A stretch of DNA of 64,000 nt, taken from NCBI RefSeq assembly GCF_003987175.1, contig NZ_PIPM01000005.1, positions 109,494 to 173,493 on the forward strand. The letters are read 5' to 3'. Under the pieces are notes generated by a model. The model worked only from the letters and a program-made list of their open reading frames with translations, searched no databases and was not told the DNA's origin. A program made the translations under genes and the position numbers. The DNA comes from Aliidiomarina sanyensis. Its GTDB lineage: Bacteria; Pseudomonadota; Gammaproteobacteria; Enterobacterales; Alteromonadaceae. How positions within the stretch are numbered: position 1 is the stretch's first letter; each line of letters begins with the position of its first letter. Shown in pieces: positions 7,848-17,826 of this stretch.

Positions 7848-10355
7848 TTAGGCTTTCATCGCGCGCTCAATCAGCATCCGTACATATTCATGGTGCTGTG
7901 AAGCAGCCACATCAGAACGACGGGGTGCCCGCATCAGCTTGATGCGATTCAATTCGGCCACCGCAGCAGATTTACTCAGGTTGTCGTATTGCGATCCCCC
8001 CTCAAAGCCAGCAATGCTAATGAGCCGGTTCACATACTCAATCTGCAAGTTCTTGGCAGTGGTGGTCAATGGTTTATCACGCTGGAATACGGCGTCCGTT
8101 AGATCCTGCATAACCTCTTGCAGTGGATACGCATTGCCATAACGGGTGCTGTCCGTGATCCGCTGCATGACAAATGGGTGCAGAACATGGTTTAGCACGT
8201 TGCTTTGCATGCCCAAGACCATGGTGTGGAACGCTGGATCTTCGTTTTGTCCCCAGTGCCCGAACCCGCGACGTTGCTGTTGCATGTAGGCAAGCACTGG
8301 CTCCATTGAGCTCATTGCATCGGGTGCGAACACATAGTCACGCAGCACGCGCATTGCTTGTTTTTGCTCTTCGCGTGAAACGGGTGTAAATGGCTTCACA
8401 TCATTTGCTTGGCCAACCACGGCTCGTTCCACATGAACGCCCCCAATTTGGCGTGAAACCACACCGGCCTGACTGGCGTAATGACCTGCTAAGCGCATTG
8501 CGGAGGTCCGAACGCGCTGGTGTGAACGTCCGTCAACCCGCGCGCGCTCGAGCAGCTCACCTAACGTATGATTTACCGTCACAAATCGGTCACGCGCATA
8601 GGCCACTGGATTCGAAGACATATCGCCGATCATTACGCGCGGGTCAATGTGTCGTCCCGGCGCGCGCATATCATCCGCATCGTTACCAAATGCCAACTCA
8701 TGCTCATGGGAACGGCTTAGGATAGACTCTAAGCGAGCTTCTTCGGCTTCAGCATCATCTAAGCCGACGCTGTAGCCAAATTCAATCGCCCAAATATCGT
8801 ACGGACCGACCACGTATTGATAGAAGTCACCTTGTGGAGTACCGGGAGGTGCAATATTGACCGGTGCATAATCCATGACCGACCCAGTCAAAACGCCCTG
8901 AGTTAATTCTGCATCATGAACTTGCTTCTCATCCCATAAGATCGAGGCTTTCATGTTGTGGTTGAGGCCTAATGTGTGACCGACTTCGTGCAGAATAACG
9001 TGAATGAGTGCCTGACGAAGCAGCTCATTGTTGTCCATGTCTTCACCCTCAAGTAGGCCTGACATGGCACCACCGGCAATCAGATCCGTGTGGATCTTGT
9101 GCCCTTGTGAACAATACAGAGCGTTGTCGTGGGCATGTGAATGACTTTCCCCATAGAGTTGGTCCTCAATCCACCGATTACTCATGTAGACGTATTCCAT
9201 CATGATATCAGCGGCAATAATTTGTCCCGTCAATGGGTGGGCAATGGATGGTCCATAGCCACCAAATGGAGGACGTGGCGAGGAGGTCCAACGGATCACG
9301 TTGTAATTAATATCGCCCGAGTCCCATTCAGCATCATCCGGTTGAATCCGAACTTCAATGGCGTTTTTAAAACCAGCCGCCTCAAATGCTTTATTCCAAC
9401 CTAAGACACCTTCGGCTACGGTGTCACGCCACTCCTCTGGGGTGGTGTTCTCGATCCACCAGACGATAGGCTCAACTGGCTCAGATAACTCTGCGTCAGG
9501 GTCTTTTTTTACCAAATGCCAGCGATTGATGACATCGTTGAATGGAGCCCAGTCGGCACTGGTCATGTTGTCAAACTGCTGGGTGAAATATCCGACGCGC
9601 GCATCGTCACGACGCGGCTGAAAATCGTTTTCTGGAACAGCAATAAACGAGTGTTGAAGCTTAATGCTGATTGAGCGTGGATCCGTGATGGCTGATGAAC
9701 CCCAGACCGTTGGGTTCTGATTATTGAAGACATAATCAACGATCACGTCCATGTTGTCAGGGTACACACGTTTGTTGACGATACGGCTTTGTTCTTTATT
9801 GAGATTTCCCAACGAGAACGCTGGTCCCGACTGACCCGGGTTTGCCCACGGTGTGACTCGGTGCAGGGCTTCGCTCAAAAACAAATCTTGCGCATTCAAA
9901 AGAATGCGGCCGTCTTCTTCTACCCGAATGCGTAAGCTTGCGAGCACGGCTTCGCTAATGTTTGCATCCGAAGCGCGTGATAGCGCTGAATCTGGATCAA
10001 ACTGGAAGCGGTCATTTCGGGTTACGATGTCAATGCGATTGAAGTAGCGACGAAATTCAATCAGTTTCGTTTCCCGGTAATTACCACGGAAATGACCGGC
10101 TTCGACCACACCATCTGCGGTGGTTGCAAAGTAGATAAATGGCGTGTCGAGCTGACTTTCGTCAATCGAAAGCATGAGCTCGCCCGTCTCGGTATTTTGA
10201 TAAAAATTAAACAATCCCTGATGGGCTGTAAGATCTTTCACATAATCTGCGTAGGACTTTTCGTCATTGTTGCCATTTTCAGGTGGCGTATCCGCAAACG
10301 CAGGGCCAGCGAGCAGCAAGCACAGGATACTGCTGGCAAGGAGTGTTTTTTTCAT
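7848..10355 (-). CDS. Secreted zinc-dependent metalloprotease (met-zincin, DUF5117/DUF4953 type)
   Basis: A large secreted zinc protease of the family annotated with DUF5117/DUF5118 and a C-terminal DUF4953 met-zincin domain. The precursor has 835 residues from ATG 10355. An upstream in-frame ATG would place 14 polar residues before the signal peptide; I rejected it because AAGGAAG stands before 10355 and MKKTLLASSILCLLLAGPAFA is a clean Sec signal. The catalytic motif HEVGHTLGLNH gives ligands H456, H460 and H466 with Glu 457, the full metzincin consensus HExxHxxGxxH. SVMDYAP downstream supplies the Met-turn. The substrate is unknown; a role in extracellular or periplasmic peptide breakdown is inferred. 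Confidence 0.9.
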   Translation of the reverse strand: MKKTLLASSILCLLLAGPAFADTPPENGNNDEKSYADYVKDLTAHQGLFNFYQNTETGELMLSIDESQLDTPFIYFATTADGVVEAGHFRGNYRETKLIEFRRYFNRIDIVTRNDRFQFDPDSALSRASDANISEAVLASLRIRVEEDGRILLNAQDLFLSEALHRVTPWANPGQSGPAFSLGNLNKEQSRIVNKRVYPDNMDVIVDYVFNNQNPTVWGSSAITDPRSISIKLQHSFIAVPENDFQPRRDDARVGYFTQQFDNMTSADWAPFNDVINRWHLVKKDPDAELSEPVEPIVWWIENTTPEEWRDTVAEGVLGWNKAFEAAGFKNAIEVRIQPDDAEWDSGDINYNVIRWTSSPRPPFGGYGPSIAHPLTGQIIAADIMMEYVYMSNRWIEDQLYGESHSHAHDNALYCSQGHKIHTDLIAGGAMSGLLEGEDMDNNELLRQALIHVILHEVGHTLGLNHNMKASILWDEKQVHDAELTQGVLTGSVMDYAPVNIAPPGTPQGDFYQYVVGPYDIWAIEFGYSVGLDDAEAEEARLESILSRSHEHELAFGNDADDMRAPGRHIDPRVMIGDMSSNPVAYARDRFVTVNHTLGELLERARVDGRSHQRVRTSAMRLAGHYASQAGVVSRQIGGVHVERAVVGQANDVKPFTPVSREEQKQAMRVLRDYVFAPDAMSSMEPVLAYMQQQRRGFGHWGQNEDPAFHTMVLGMQSNVLNHVLHPFVMQRITDSTRYGNAYPLQEVMQDLTDAVFQRDKPLTTTAKNLQIEYVNRLISIAGFEGGSQYDNLSKSAAVAELNRIKLMRAPRRSDVAASQHHEYVRMLIERAMKA

Positions 10356-10534
10356 TGTGGCTTCCTTGGTGTTGTGGGGGCACACGACACAATTCATGTG
10401 TGAGCGTGTCTAAATTACGCTCTGATTCTAGCGAGTGCAGGGGGTAAAAGACAAAACGAAAACGTAAAAAAATGTGTTTTTGCGGTAAATTGACCGCTAT
10501 TGTTGGCTAATTGCATTCAGAAAGCAGGGAAGAC

Positions 10535-12343
10535 ATGATTCGTTTAACGCACTTAAAACGCGATATTGTGGCAGCGGTGCGCTACCATCGGAAGCCGCTC
10601 CTCGCATTCCATTTATATTTTGCACTTTTTGCCTTTGCGCTATGGGCACCGGTGACCGGCTGGTTACTTCAGGGCCTGATCTATGTGTCGGGTGAGCCGG
10701 CCATTGGAAACGAAGCGCTACTTGCCTTCGCGGTAACGCCAGTGGGTGGAACGTGGATCCTGCTCGCGCTGACCTTTGCCGCGGTGCTTATTTTCTTCCA
10801 ACACGCGGGCATGATGCTGATTGCGAGCCGAGATGCTCGGGGGCGTTTTCACTCTGCAACATCGGCTTTGTGGCAGGTGGTCTTGCGACTTCCGAAGTTA
10901 CTGCTGCTCGGCTTGATTCAGGTGATGACGCACTTAATCTTGGCGCTTCCAGTGATTGCGCTCGTTGCGTTTTCCTTTCAAGCCCTGCTCGGGGCGTATG
11001 ATATTTATTATGTCATCAATGTACGCCCAGTCGAGTTTTGGCAGTTCCTTGGGGTACTTGGCTTTGCTGTTGTGTTACTCGTGGCCGTGAATGGAAATCT
11101 CTACCTTCGTTGGATGTTGGCTTTACCGATTTTGCTGATGGAACATGAGCGTCCATGGGTTGCTTTGCGCCGTAGTGCGGAGTTGACTCGCAGTGTGCGT
11201 TTGCGACTGGCAATCATCGTGGTGTCTGTAGCGGCGGTCGTGGCGGTCATTCCGGTGCTTGTCTCCTTGTTGTTTGATGGCATGGGCTGGCTGTTGCTTT
11301 CTATTCTGCCGGAGCACTACGCGGTGCAAATTGGGATTCTGCTCGTTCTACTTGCATTGTTTGCAGCGGTAAACCTCCTTGCAGCATTCTTTGGTGTGAG
11401 TGTAAACAGCCTACTGACCCTGAAGATTTACCATCGCCGCTGCCAACGCGCGCGTGGAGTGACCGTCGATCATGAACCTCGGTATGCGGGTTGGTGTGCC
11501 GCTGGCGTCGAATTCGCGGTCGTGGTGATCGCCGTTGCCCACTTGGTGCTTGCACTCAACGCGTTTTCCGATCAGGAGGAGATTCTCAATATTGCGCATC
11601 GAGGAAACTCTTGGGATGCGCCGGAGAATACGCTCGCGGCGATCGAGCGCGCTATCCAGGATGGTGCGGATTATATTGAGCTGGATGTCCGGCATACCGC
11701 CGATGGGGTGCTGGTTCTTAAACACGACCGCGATATGCTGCGGGTTGCGGGAGACCCTCGAGCCATCTGGGAGATCCGCTTCGAGGAACTTCGTGCTCTG
11801 GATGCTGGAAGTTGGTTTGATCCAGCATTTGCCGGTGAGCCGGTGCCGACTCTGGCGGAAGCGGTCGAGGTCATTCGCGGACGCGCGGGGCTGTATCTTG
11901 AAACCAAAGGGGCCCCACAAATGCCTCACTTGGTGCCGATGGTCATGGAAGAGCTCGCGTCACTCGATATGCTGGAAGACACCATATTTGCATCACTCTC
12001 CGTGCAGGACCTGATCCAAGCAAAGCAGCTGCAACCAGATCTACGGACCAGTTTGCTGGTCCATACGGCCGTTGGGGTGGTGGAGCGCCAACCGTTTGAA
12101 ATACTCGCCATGCGGGACGCTCTGGTGACGCCGGCACGGTTAAGTCGGGTGCGCAGGCAAGGGCAGGCGCTGCATGTCTGGACAGTGAACGATCCACACC
12201 ACATGAGACGCTTTCTCGATGTTGGCGTGGATGGCATCATTACCGACCGGCCTGATGTCTTGGCGGACATGATGCGCGAACGCGCTGAGATGAATCGAGC
12301 CGAGCGATTGCTGATGCGTTTGCGTTACTGGTTATGGGATTAA
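10535..12343 (+). CDS. Membrane-anchored glycerophosphodiester phosphodiesterase
   Basis: The protein hydrolyses glycerophosphodiesters to glycerol-3-phosphate and an alcohol, here fused to an integral-membrane domain. Residues 1-340 hold about seven or eight hydrophobic helices (GPDPase membrane-domain type). Residues about 350-590 form the GDPD barrel: AHRGNSWDAPENTLAAI, ADYIELDVRHTADGVLVLKHD with the metal-binding Glu/Asp and catalytic His, then YLETKG and the C-terminal VWTVND / GIITDRP. The start is ATG 10535 after CAGGGAAGAC; the upstream TTG in frame was rejected. Lipid head-group recycling or phosphate scavenging at the inner membrane is the likely role. The 602-residue length fits this two-domain subgroup. 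Confidence 0.9.
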   Translation: MIRLTHLKRDIVAAVRYHRKPLLAFHLYFALFAFALWAPVTGWLLQGLIYVSGEPAIGNEALLAFAVTPVGGTWILLALTFAAVLIFFQHAGMMLIASRDARGRFHSATSALWQVVLRLPKLLLLGLIQVMTHLILALPVIALVAFSFQALLGAYDIYYVINVRPVEFWQFLGVLGFAVVLLVAVNGNLYLRWMLALPILLMEHERPWVALRRSAELTRSVRLRLAIIVVSVAAVVAVIPVLVSLLFDGMGWLLLSILPEHYAVQIGILLVLLALFAAVNLLAAFFGVSVNSLLTLKIYHRRCQRARGVTVDHEPRYAGWCAAGVEFAVVVIAVAHLVLALNAFSDQEEILNIAHRGNSWDAPENTLAAIERAIQDGADYIELDVRHTADGVLVLKHDRDMLRVAGDPRAIWEIRFEELRALDAGSWFDPAFAGEPVPTLAEAVEVIRGRAGLYLETKGAPQMPHLVPMVMEELASLDMLEDTIFASLSVQDLIQAKQLQPDLRTSLLVHTAVGVVERQPFEILAMRDALVTPARLSRVRRQGQALHVWTVNDPHHMRRFLDVGVDGIITDRPDVLADMMRERAEMNRAERLLMRLRYWLWD

Positions 12344-12374
12344 TTCAATCGACACAGTCAAAGGGGTACATTGT

Positions 12375-12857
12375 ATGGAACACACCTACATCATGGCATC
12401 TCCCATTGGTGATCTTGAATTGATGGCCAACGACGAGCACATTTTAGCGGTTTCATTTGTCGCTCCGAGTGTGCCGAATGCGGCGCCCATTTCGGCACCA
12501 ACCCTCGGTGTGCTGGCGCAGTTAAAAGAAGAGCTTGAGGCTTATTTTGCGGGCACATTGGAGCGATTCAGCGTCCCACTCGCACCCCAGGGGACTGTGT
12601 TCCAACAGGAAGTGTGGACTGTCCTGAAAGATATTCCATACGGCGAAACGATGTCGTATCGCGAGCTCGCCCAAGCGGTCGGGCGCCCCAAAGGGTACCA
12701 GGCGGTCGGGCAGGCTAATGGGCGTAACCCGATTGGCATTTTGATTCCCTGCCACCGAGTGATTAACGCGGATGGCGGGCTCGGAGGCTATGCCGGTGGT
12801 ATTGAGCGAAAGGCATGGCTTTTGCGTCATGAACTTCGGAAGGTATCTGGGTTCTGA
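12375..12857 (+). CDS. ogt: Methylated-DNA--protein-cysteine methyltransferase
   Basis: A suicide repair protein that takes the methyl group from O6-methylguanine onto its own Cys. Its 160 residues fit the Ogt class without an Ada domain. The active site is IPCHRV with acceptor Cys 126. The DNA-binding helix-turn-helix (YRELAQAVGRPKGYQAVGQA) ends in the arginine-finger-type AVGQANGRNP, and the C-terminal GGYAGGIERKAWLL is typical. It lies 31 bases after the GDPD gene and may be co-transcribed with it; no functional link is evident. Confidence 0.94.
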   Translation: MEHTYIMASPIGDLELMANDEHILAVSFVAPSVPNAAPISAPTLGVLAQLKEELEAYFAGTLERFSVPLAPQGTVFQQEVWTVLKDIPYGETMSYRELAQAVGRPKGYQAVGQANGRNPIGILIPCHRVINADGGLGGYAGGIERKAWLLRHELRKVSGF

Positions 12858-12914
12858 TGGAAATAACAGCTTCTTTTCCACATTGAATAACCGATAAGGA
12901 ACGAATAGATAACC

Positions 12915-13511
12915 ATGAGTTGGCTTTGGAGTATTCGAGTTGCTGCGCTGTGTGCCATGGTGATCATGTTGAGTGCGTGCGGTCGGGCAGCAGACTCGCG
13001 AAGTAGTTGGCCTGAGGGTGAATTGCCCACCATTGCCCATATGCAGCGCATTATGAACGATTTTCAATTGGGTCAGTGGCGCGGATGTAATGTGGATATG
13101 GAGCGAGGTTCTATTCTTGGCGTCGCGGGCTATCAGAACTATTGGGTGTGCCGGGGAACCACATCGTCGGAGCATCGCTATGCCATTACGATTTTTGCTG
13201 CGCCTGGGAATGAAACGGGACAACAAATTCGCTTGGAGTTTCGTCGCGGGTATGAACCGGGGATGATTGCGCTCTTAGGGGTATTTTTTCACCTCGCAGG
13301 GGTCGACCATCCGGATGAACGAATGCGGATGCGCTCCGATGTCAGCCGCTATCTAATCACGCCTCCGGACATTCGCGACATGGTACAAGCGAGTCTTACG
13401 CCCAACAACCTGATTATGTACATGGGTTACAACATGCCAAGATCCGGTTACACCACGCTGGAAATTAATGCGCGGCCGCAAATCGTCGAACTGGATGCGC
13501 TCGCAGACTAA
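12915..13511 (+). CDS. Predicted lipoprotein of unknown function
   Basis: I do not recognise this 198-residue product. It has a type II signal with lipobox LSAC (Cys 22). Two more Cys (in WRGCNVD and YWVCRGT, about residues 57 and 78) are placed so that they could form a disulfide in the periplasm. The C-terminal half carries a moderately hydrophobic patch (MIALLGVFFHLAG) that is too short to be a sure membrane helix. It ends 24 bases from the convergent RND pump gene, and a link to the pump is only positional. Confidence 0.7.
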   Translation: MSWLWSIRVAALCAMVIMLSACGRAADSRSSWPEGELPTIAHMQRIMNDFQLGQWRGCNVDMERGSILGVAGYQNYWVCRGTTSSEHRYAITIFAAPGNETGQQIRLEFRRGYEPGMIALLGVFFHLAGVDHPDERMRMRSDVSRYLITPPDIRDMVQASLTPNNLIMYMGYNMPRSGYTTLEINARPQIVELDALAD

Positions 13512-13535
13512 CGCATCCAGTATTTTATCGGTTGG

Positions 13536-16500
13536 TTAGGCTGGATTACCCTCGCGGCCATGCAAGATCAGCGAGTACATCACCGGAACCACAATCAAGG
13601 TCAGCAGGGTCGCAAAGCCTAATCCAAACATAATGGTCACCGCCATGCTGGCAAAGAAGGCGTCGAATAACAACGGAATCATGCCAAGAATGGTCGTAAT
13701 CGCAGCCATGGTGACCGGGCGAACACGGCTAATTGCCGCATCTTGCAAGGCTTGAACGGGCGCTTTTCCACTGCGAGCCTCGGTGTTAACTTGCTCCACC
13801 AAAACAATCCCATTTTTGATCACCATCCCGGTGAGACTGAGAATGCCCAGCAGGGCCATAAAGGTGAACGACTGCCCGGTGAGCAACAGACCTAAGGTCA
13901 CACCGATGATGCTCAGTGGGACTGTGGTCCAAATCACCAAGGCCTTGCGCGTTGAGCTGAAGAGCAGAACGGTGATGATAAACATCGCCAAGTAGCCGAG
14001 CGGCAACGATGCAAAAACGGCTCCACGGGCGTCACTGGATGCCTCATGTTCACCGCCCCAAGCCAGTTCATACCCTTGCGGGACAGGCATGGCTTCGATC
14101 GCAGGGCGAACCCGGGCAAACATTTGTGCTGGGGTTTCATGATGCAATGGATCTGCATCCGCCATCACGGTCAACGTTCGTTTGCGGTCTCGTCGTTGAA
14201 TCACGCCGTCCTCCCAATCTAACGGCATATCATCGATCACTTGGGCGATCGGCACGTACCGATTCAGGGCAGGACTGAATACTTGAATGTCTTGCCATTG
14301 TTCCAAATACACTCGTTCTTGCTCCGGTGCGCGGACGATAATAGGCAATAAATCCGTTCCATCACGATACACACCGACCCGTTTACCTCGGAAGTTGGCA
14401 AGAAGGAGGTCATCAACATCTTGTTTTGTCACGCCGACGCGCCGGGCACTGGTTTCATTAAACTGAGGACGCAAGACTTTGGTGCGTTCCCGCCAGTTAT
14501 CTCGAACAAAACTCAGCCCCGGATCATCGAGTAAAATCTGCTGGGCTTGGGCGGACAGTTGGCGCAAGATATCGGGATCAGGACCAGAAAAACGGACTTC
14601 GACCGCCGCTTTGACCGGTGGGCCGATCTCCATCCGTTTCAATTTGGTGCGGGCCTGTGGGTGATATTCTGCGAGATAGTCCCGAGTTGCTGCAATCATT
14701 GGCTCCAGATCGTCCGGACGATGGGTTCGAATGATCAGTTGGCCGTAATTCTCATTATCCAGCTCAACAATGTACGGTAGCGAAAAGCGCGGCGCACCGC
14801 GTCCGATGGTTGTAGCCACTTGAGCCACTTTGGGCTGTTCGAGCAGCCAAGCCTCGGCGGCCTGCATGTCTTGCGAGGTTGCACGAATATCGGTCCCCTG
14901 GGGATACCACATGTCCACAAAGAAGACCGGAGTGTTGGAGCTCGGGAAAAAGCTTTGTCGCACCGCACCAAAGCCAATCACACTGCTAATCAATAGAATA
15001 CCCATTAAGCACATCGTGAGCAGACGATGTCGAAGACTCAACTGCAGCAATGCGCGATACCCATTGTAAATTGGTTTGTTGTAGAGCTCTGCCTCACTTT
15101 TCGCGACGGGAATACCCTTGCGAAATAAGCGCTCACCCAAAAATGGAATCAGCAACAGCGCCGTGAGCCAACTTAAACCGAGCGATATCAGGAGAACCCA
15201 GAATAGCGCACCGGCAAATTCCCCGGTTGCATCTGAAGACAGTCCTATCGGGGCGAAAGCAATAATCGCGATGACTGTAGCCCCCAGCAAGGGGAGCGCA
15301 TTTTGACGAATCACATCCTGCGCTGCGCGAAGGCGGGTTTGCCCTTTTTGTACGCCAACGAGCATTCCCTCGGTAATCACAATCGCGTTATCGACCAACA
15401 TCCCGAGTGCGATAATCAGAGCACCCAAGGAAACTCGGTGGAGATTAATTCCACCCAGATACATGAAGATAAATGTACCGAGCACCGTCAACAGCAAGAC
15501 GAAACCAATCAGAAAACCACTCCGCAGACCCATGGTGAGGAGCAACGCCACCATCACAATGACGACGGCTTGAGCGAGGTTCAACAAAAAGCCGGAGACC
15601 GAGCGCTGGACTTCTTCGGGTTGATTGTATATCGGGGTCAGCTCCATACCGATTGGCGTTGCATAGTTTAATTCCGCAATGCGTTGATTTAATTGTGCGC
15701 CGACATTCACCACATTGACATCACGGGCAAATGACACTCCAATCCAAAGCGCAGGCTCGCCATTGAAGCGAAGTAGGTTGGTCGGAATGGGCTCAAGCTG
15801 CCGATAGATATTTGCGACATCGCCTAGCAGAATTTGCTCGCGCGCGCCGGGATTGCTGATAATTAAATCACGTAGTTGTTCAACCGAGGTGAACTCGCCA
15901 CTGGTCGCGAAACGGACCGCGTCATCTTGCAAGCGAACGCGACCTGCGTTCGACACTGTGTTTTGGGTCGCCAGAAGCTCATAAATTCGTTGCGGTGGGA
16001 TTCCCAAATTTGCGAGCCGCGCGCGTGAGACCTCCGCAACCACTTGCTCTCGTTGTTCTCCAGCAATTACCACCTTGGCGACGCCCGGCACCAGTGCGAG
16101 CTCGCGGCGCAGGTACTTGGCATGATCGCGCAGTGAGGGGAGGCTATACCCGTCACCTGTTAGTGCCAGCAAAACGCCATAGACATCGGAAAAATCATCA
16201 TTTACGACAACCGGGCCAGCACCGGGAGGGAGATAGCGAGCGTAGTCATTTACTTTGCGACGCAATTCATCCCAGATTTGCGCCAGTTCCTGCGCACGGT
16301 ATTGATCCTGCATTTCGACCATGATTTGGCTCTGGCCTGCGGTGGACGTGGAGGTAATGTGGCGAATATAAGGTAATTCTTGTAATGCATTTTCAAGCGG
16401 AACGGTGATTTCCTCTTCCACTTGCTGTGGCGAGGCCCCTGGGTAGGGTGTAACCACCAAGGCTTGCTTAATTGTGAACTCAGGATCTTCTAGACGACCC

Positions 16501-16595
16501 AAGTTTTGTAGGGCAATGGTCCCGCCAATGAGCAGTAACAGAAGAAAAATCCAACTGCTGGTCGGGCGTTCAATGCTGTAACGCGCGATATTCAT
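13536..16595 (-). CDS. RND efflux transporter permease (HAE/AcrB-like)
   Basis: This is the inner-membrane proton-driven pump of a tripartite efflux system. The 1019 residues have the RND plan: an N-terminal helix, two large periplasmic loops and two six-helix bundles. In TM4 the proton-relay motif reads GMLVDNAIVITEG (D402, N403), so the second of the two Asp found in AcrB is Asn. Variants of this kind occur in other RND subfamilies. ATG 16595 was chosen: it is 2 bases after the adaptor stop and preceded by GGGGACTTTAAGC. The adaptor lies upstream in the same operon. No outer-membrane channel gene is adjacent, so a TolC-type partner is expected elsewhere. Confidence 0.93.
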   Translation of the reverse strand: MNIARYSIERPTSSWIFLLLLLIGGTIALQNLGRLEDPEFTIKQALVVTPYPGASPQQVEEEITVPLENALQELPYIRHITSTSTAGQSQIMVEMQDQYRAQELAQIWDELRRKVNDYARYLPPGAGPVVVNDDFSDVYGVLLALTGDGYSLPSLRDHAKYLRRELALVPGVAKVVIAGEQREQVVAEVSRARLANLGIPPQRIYELLATQNTVSNAGRVRLQDDAVRFATSGEFTSVEQLRDLIISNPGAREQILLGDVANIYRQLEPIPTNLLRFNGEPALWIGVSFARDVNVVNVGAQLNQRIAELNYATPIGMELTPIYNQPEEVQRSVSGFLLNLAQAVVIVMVALLLTMGLRSGFLIGFVLLLTVLGTFIFMYLGGINLHRVSLGALIIALGMLVDNAIVITEGMLVGVQKGQTRLRAAQDVIRQNALPLLGATVIAIIAFAPIGLSSDATGEFAGALFWVLLISLGLSWLTALLLIPFLGERLFRKGIPVAKSEAELYNKPIYNGYRALLQLSLRHRLLTMCLMGILLISSVIGFGAVRQSFFPSSNTPVFFVDMWYPQGTDIRATSQDMQAAEAWLLEQPKVAQVATTIGRGAPRFSLPYIVELDNENYGQLIIRTHRPDDLEPMIAATRDYLAEYHPQARTKLKRMEIGPPVKAAVEVRFSGPDPDILRQLSAQAQQILLDDPGLSFVRDNWRERTKVLRPQFNETSARRVGVTKQDVDDLLLANFRGKRVGVYRDGTDLLPIIVRAPEQERVYLEQWQDIQVFSPALNRYVPIAQVIDDMPLDWEDGVIQRRDRKRTLTVMADADPLHHETPAQMFARVRPAIEAMPVPQGYELAWGGEHEASSDARGAVFASLPLGYLAMFIITVLLFSSTRKALVIWTTVPLSIIGVTLGLLLTGQSFTFMALLGILSLTGMVIKNGIVLVEQVNTEARSGKAPVQALQDAAISRVRPVTMAAITTILGMIPLLFDAFFASMAVTIMFGLGFATLLTLIVVPVMYSLILHGREGNPA

Positions 16596-16597
16596 GC

Positions 16598-17701
16598 TTA
16601 AAGTCCCCGCTCGCGTTCCCACCGACGGACGCGCTGTCCATCACGAAGCTGGTGCACGCCAGCGACGACAATTTGCTCGCCGGCGGCCAAGCCCGCGACC
16701 ACCACCACATCAGAGGATGCGGCTTGCCCGAGTGTCACGCGACGCATTTCGAGAATTCCGGTCGTTCCCTCGGTGGGTTGAAAGACCCACACCATGCGTT
16801 CTTGCGCAGCGAGAGGACGCTCAGGAGGCATAAAGACAGCAGCAATTGGAATACGAACCGCATCAGCGAGCTGTGGCAACACCTGGCGACTATCGATAAC
16901 GACGCTTGCCGTCATGCCCGGCAAAATATTTCCCGTGTCGGGCTTGGGTAAGGTAAATACAACTCGATAGGTATTGGTTGCCGGATCGGCGATGCGGTCC
17001 CACTCTCGTAATTGTCCTTGGAAAATCTGCCCAGGCAAACTATCGAATTCAATATCTGGCTGATAGTCGGTTTCCCGGCGAACCTGCGCAAAAAGGCGTT
17101 CCGGAACCTGAATCGACACATCAATCATGTCGTCCACGTGCAGGGTGACGATCGGTTGTTGAGGCGCGATGTTTTCGAATGATTCGACATGTAGGTTGGC
17201 AATCACACCGGAAAATGGGGCTTTCAGCTGGGTGTACCGTAAGTTAGCTTCCGCAGTGTCGAGGTTAGCCCGTGCCACTTGGCGTTCTGCCCGTGCCTCA
17301 TCAAATTGCGATTGGGAGATAATATTTTGCGCCAGTAACCGCTCGAGGCGTTCGAATTGCGTATCAGCAAGCTCAGCCCGCGCGCGTGCTTGCGCAACGG
17401 CGAGTTCGTAATCGGTTGGATCCAAGGCTGCAATCAACTCGCCTTGATTGACCGATTGGCCCGGGCGTGCAGGGAGTGATTGAAGTTCGCCACCGACCCG
17501 AAAGGTGAGATGAGCAGTTTGGGTCGCTTCGACAACCGCTGGAAAGCGGCGAATCTCTGCGCCTTCGTCCGCCCCAACGGTGAGGACTTTAACCGGGCGT
17601 AACGGGAGTTCAGTGGGGGTGTGCTGGTCGGCACGACAGCCTGCCAGGAGCACAAGAATCCCGATCGAAAGCAGACCGATTCGATTGATATGACGTACCA
17701 T
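16598..17701 (-). CDS. RND efflux periplasmic adaptor (MFP), lipoprotein
   Basis: This membrane-fusion protein links the RND pump to an outer-membrane channel. The 367-residue precursor starts at ATG 17701 after AGGAG and has lipobox LLAGC (Cys 22). It shows the usual order: first half of the lipoyl-like domain (VEATQTAHLTFRVGGEL), a coiled-coil hairpin of about 60 residues (AQARARAELADTQFERLERL...), the second half (LKAPFSGVIANLHVE), then beta-barrel and membrane-proximal domains. It is the first gene of a two-gene operon and is divergent from the LysR gene, which may regulate it. Confidence 0.93.
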   Translation of the reverse strand: MVRHINRIGLLSIGILVLLAGCRADQHTPTELPLRPVKVLTVGADEGAEIRRFPAVVEATQTAHLTFRVGGELQSLPARPGQSVNQGELIAALDPTDYELAVAQARARAELADTQFERLERLLAQNIISQSQFDEARAERQVARANLDTAEANLRYTQLKAPFSGVIANLHVESFENIAPQQPIVTLHVDDMIDVSIQVPERLFAQVRRETDYQPDIEFDSLPGQIFQGQLREWDRIADPATNTYRVVFTLPKPDTGNILPGMTASVVIDSRQVLPQLADAVRIPIAAVFMPPERPLAAQERMVWVFQPTEGTTGILEMRRVTLGQAASSDVVVVAGLAAGEQIVVAGVHQLRDGQRVRRWERERGL

Positions 17702-17826
17702 ACTTCTCCTCCAGCTTCTTCCCAAAACTAATGCTCATGTATGCAGTATGAGCCGATTAATGTACTTTTTTTTGAAGATAAAGTTATATTGAATTAAATT
17801 GAGTTAATCATTAAGAAAAGCTGAAT
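17702..17826. promoter_or_regulatory. AT-rich divergent regulatory region, RND operon / LysR
   Basis: The spacer between the adaptor gene and the LysR gene is much richer in A+T than its surroundings (notably 17758-17815) and must hold promoters for both directions. A TATATT box lies at about 17786-17791. No clear T-N11-A LysR palindrome could be assigned by eye. Confidence 0.45.

Noticed and set aside
12522..13226. 234-codon open frame on the minus strand across ogt and the lipoprotein gene
   Set aside because: It spans the end of ogt and the start of another well-supported gene; low-complexity composition and no recognisable domain.
15303..15671. 122-codon plus-strand frame rich in His, Gln and Asp
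   Set aside because: Mirror of membrane-helix codons of the RND pump; composition is an artefact.
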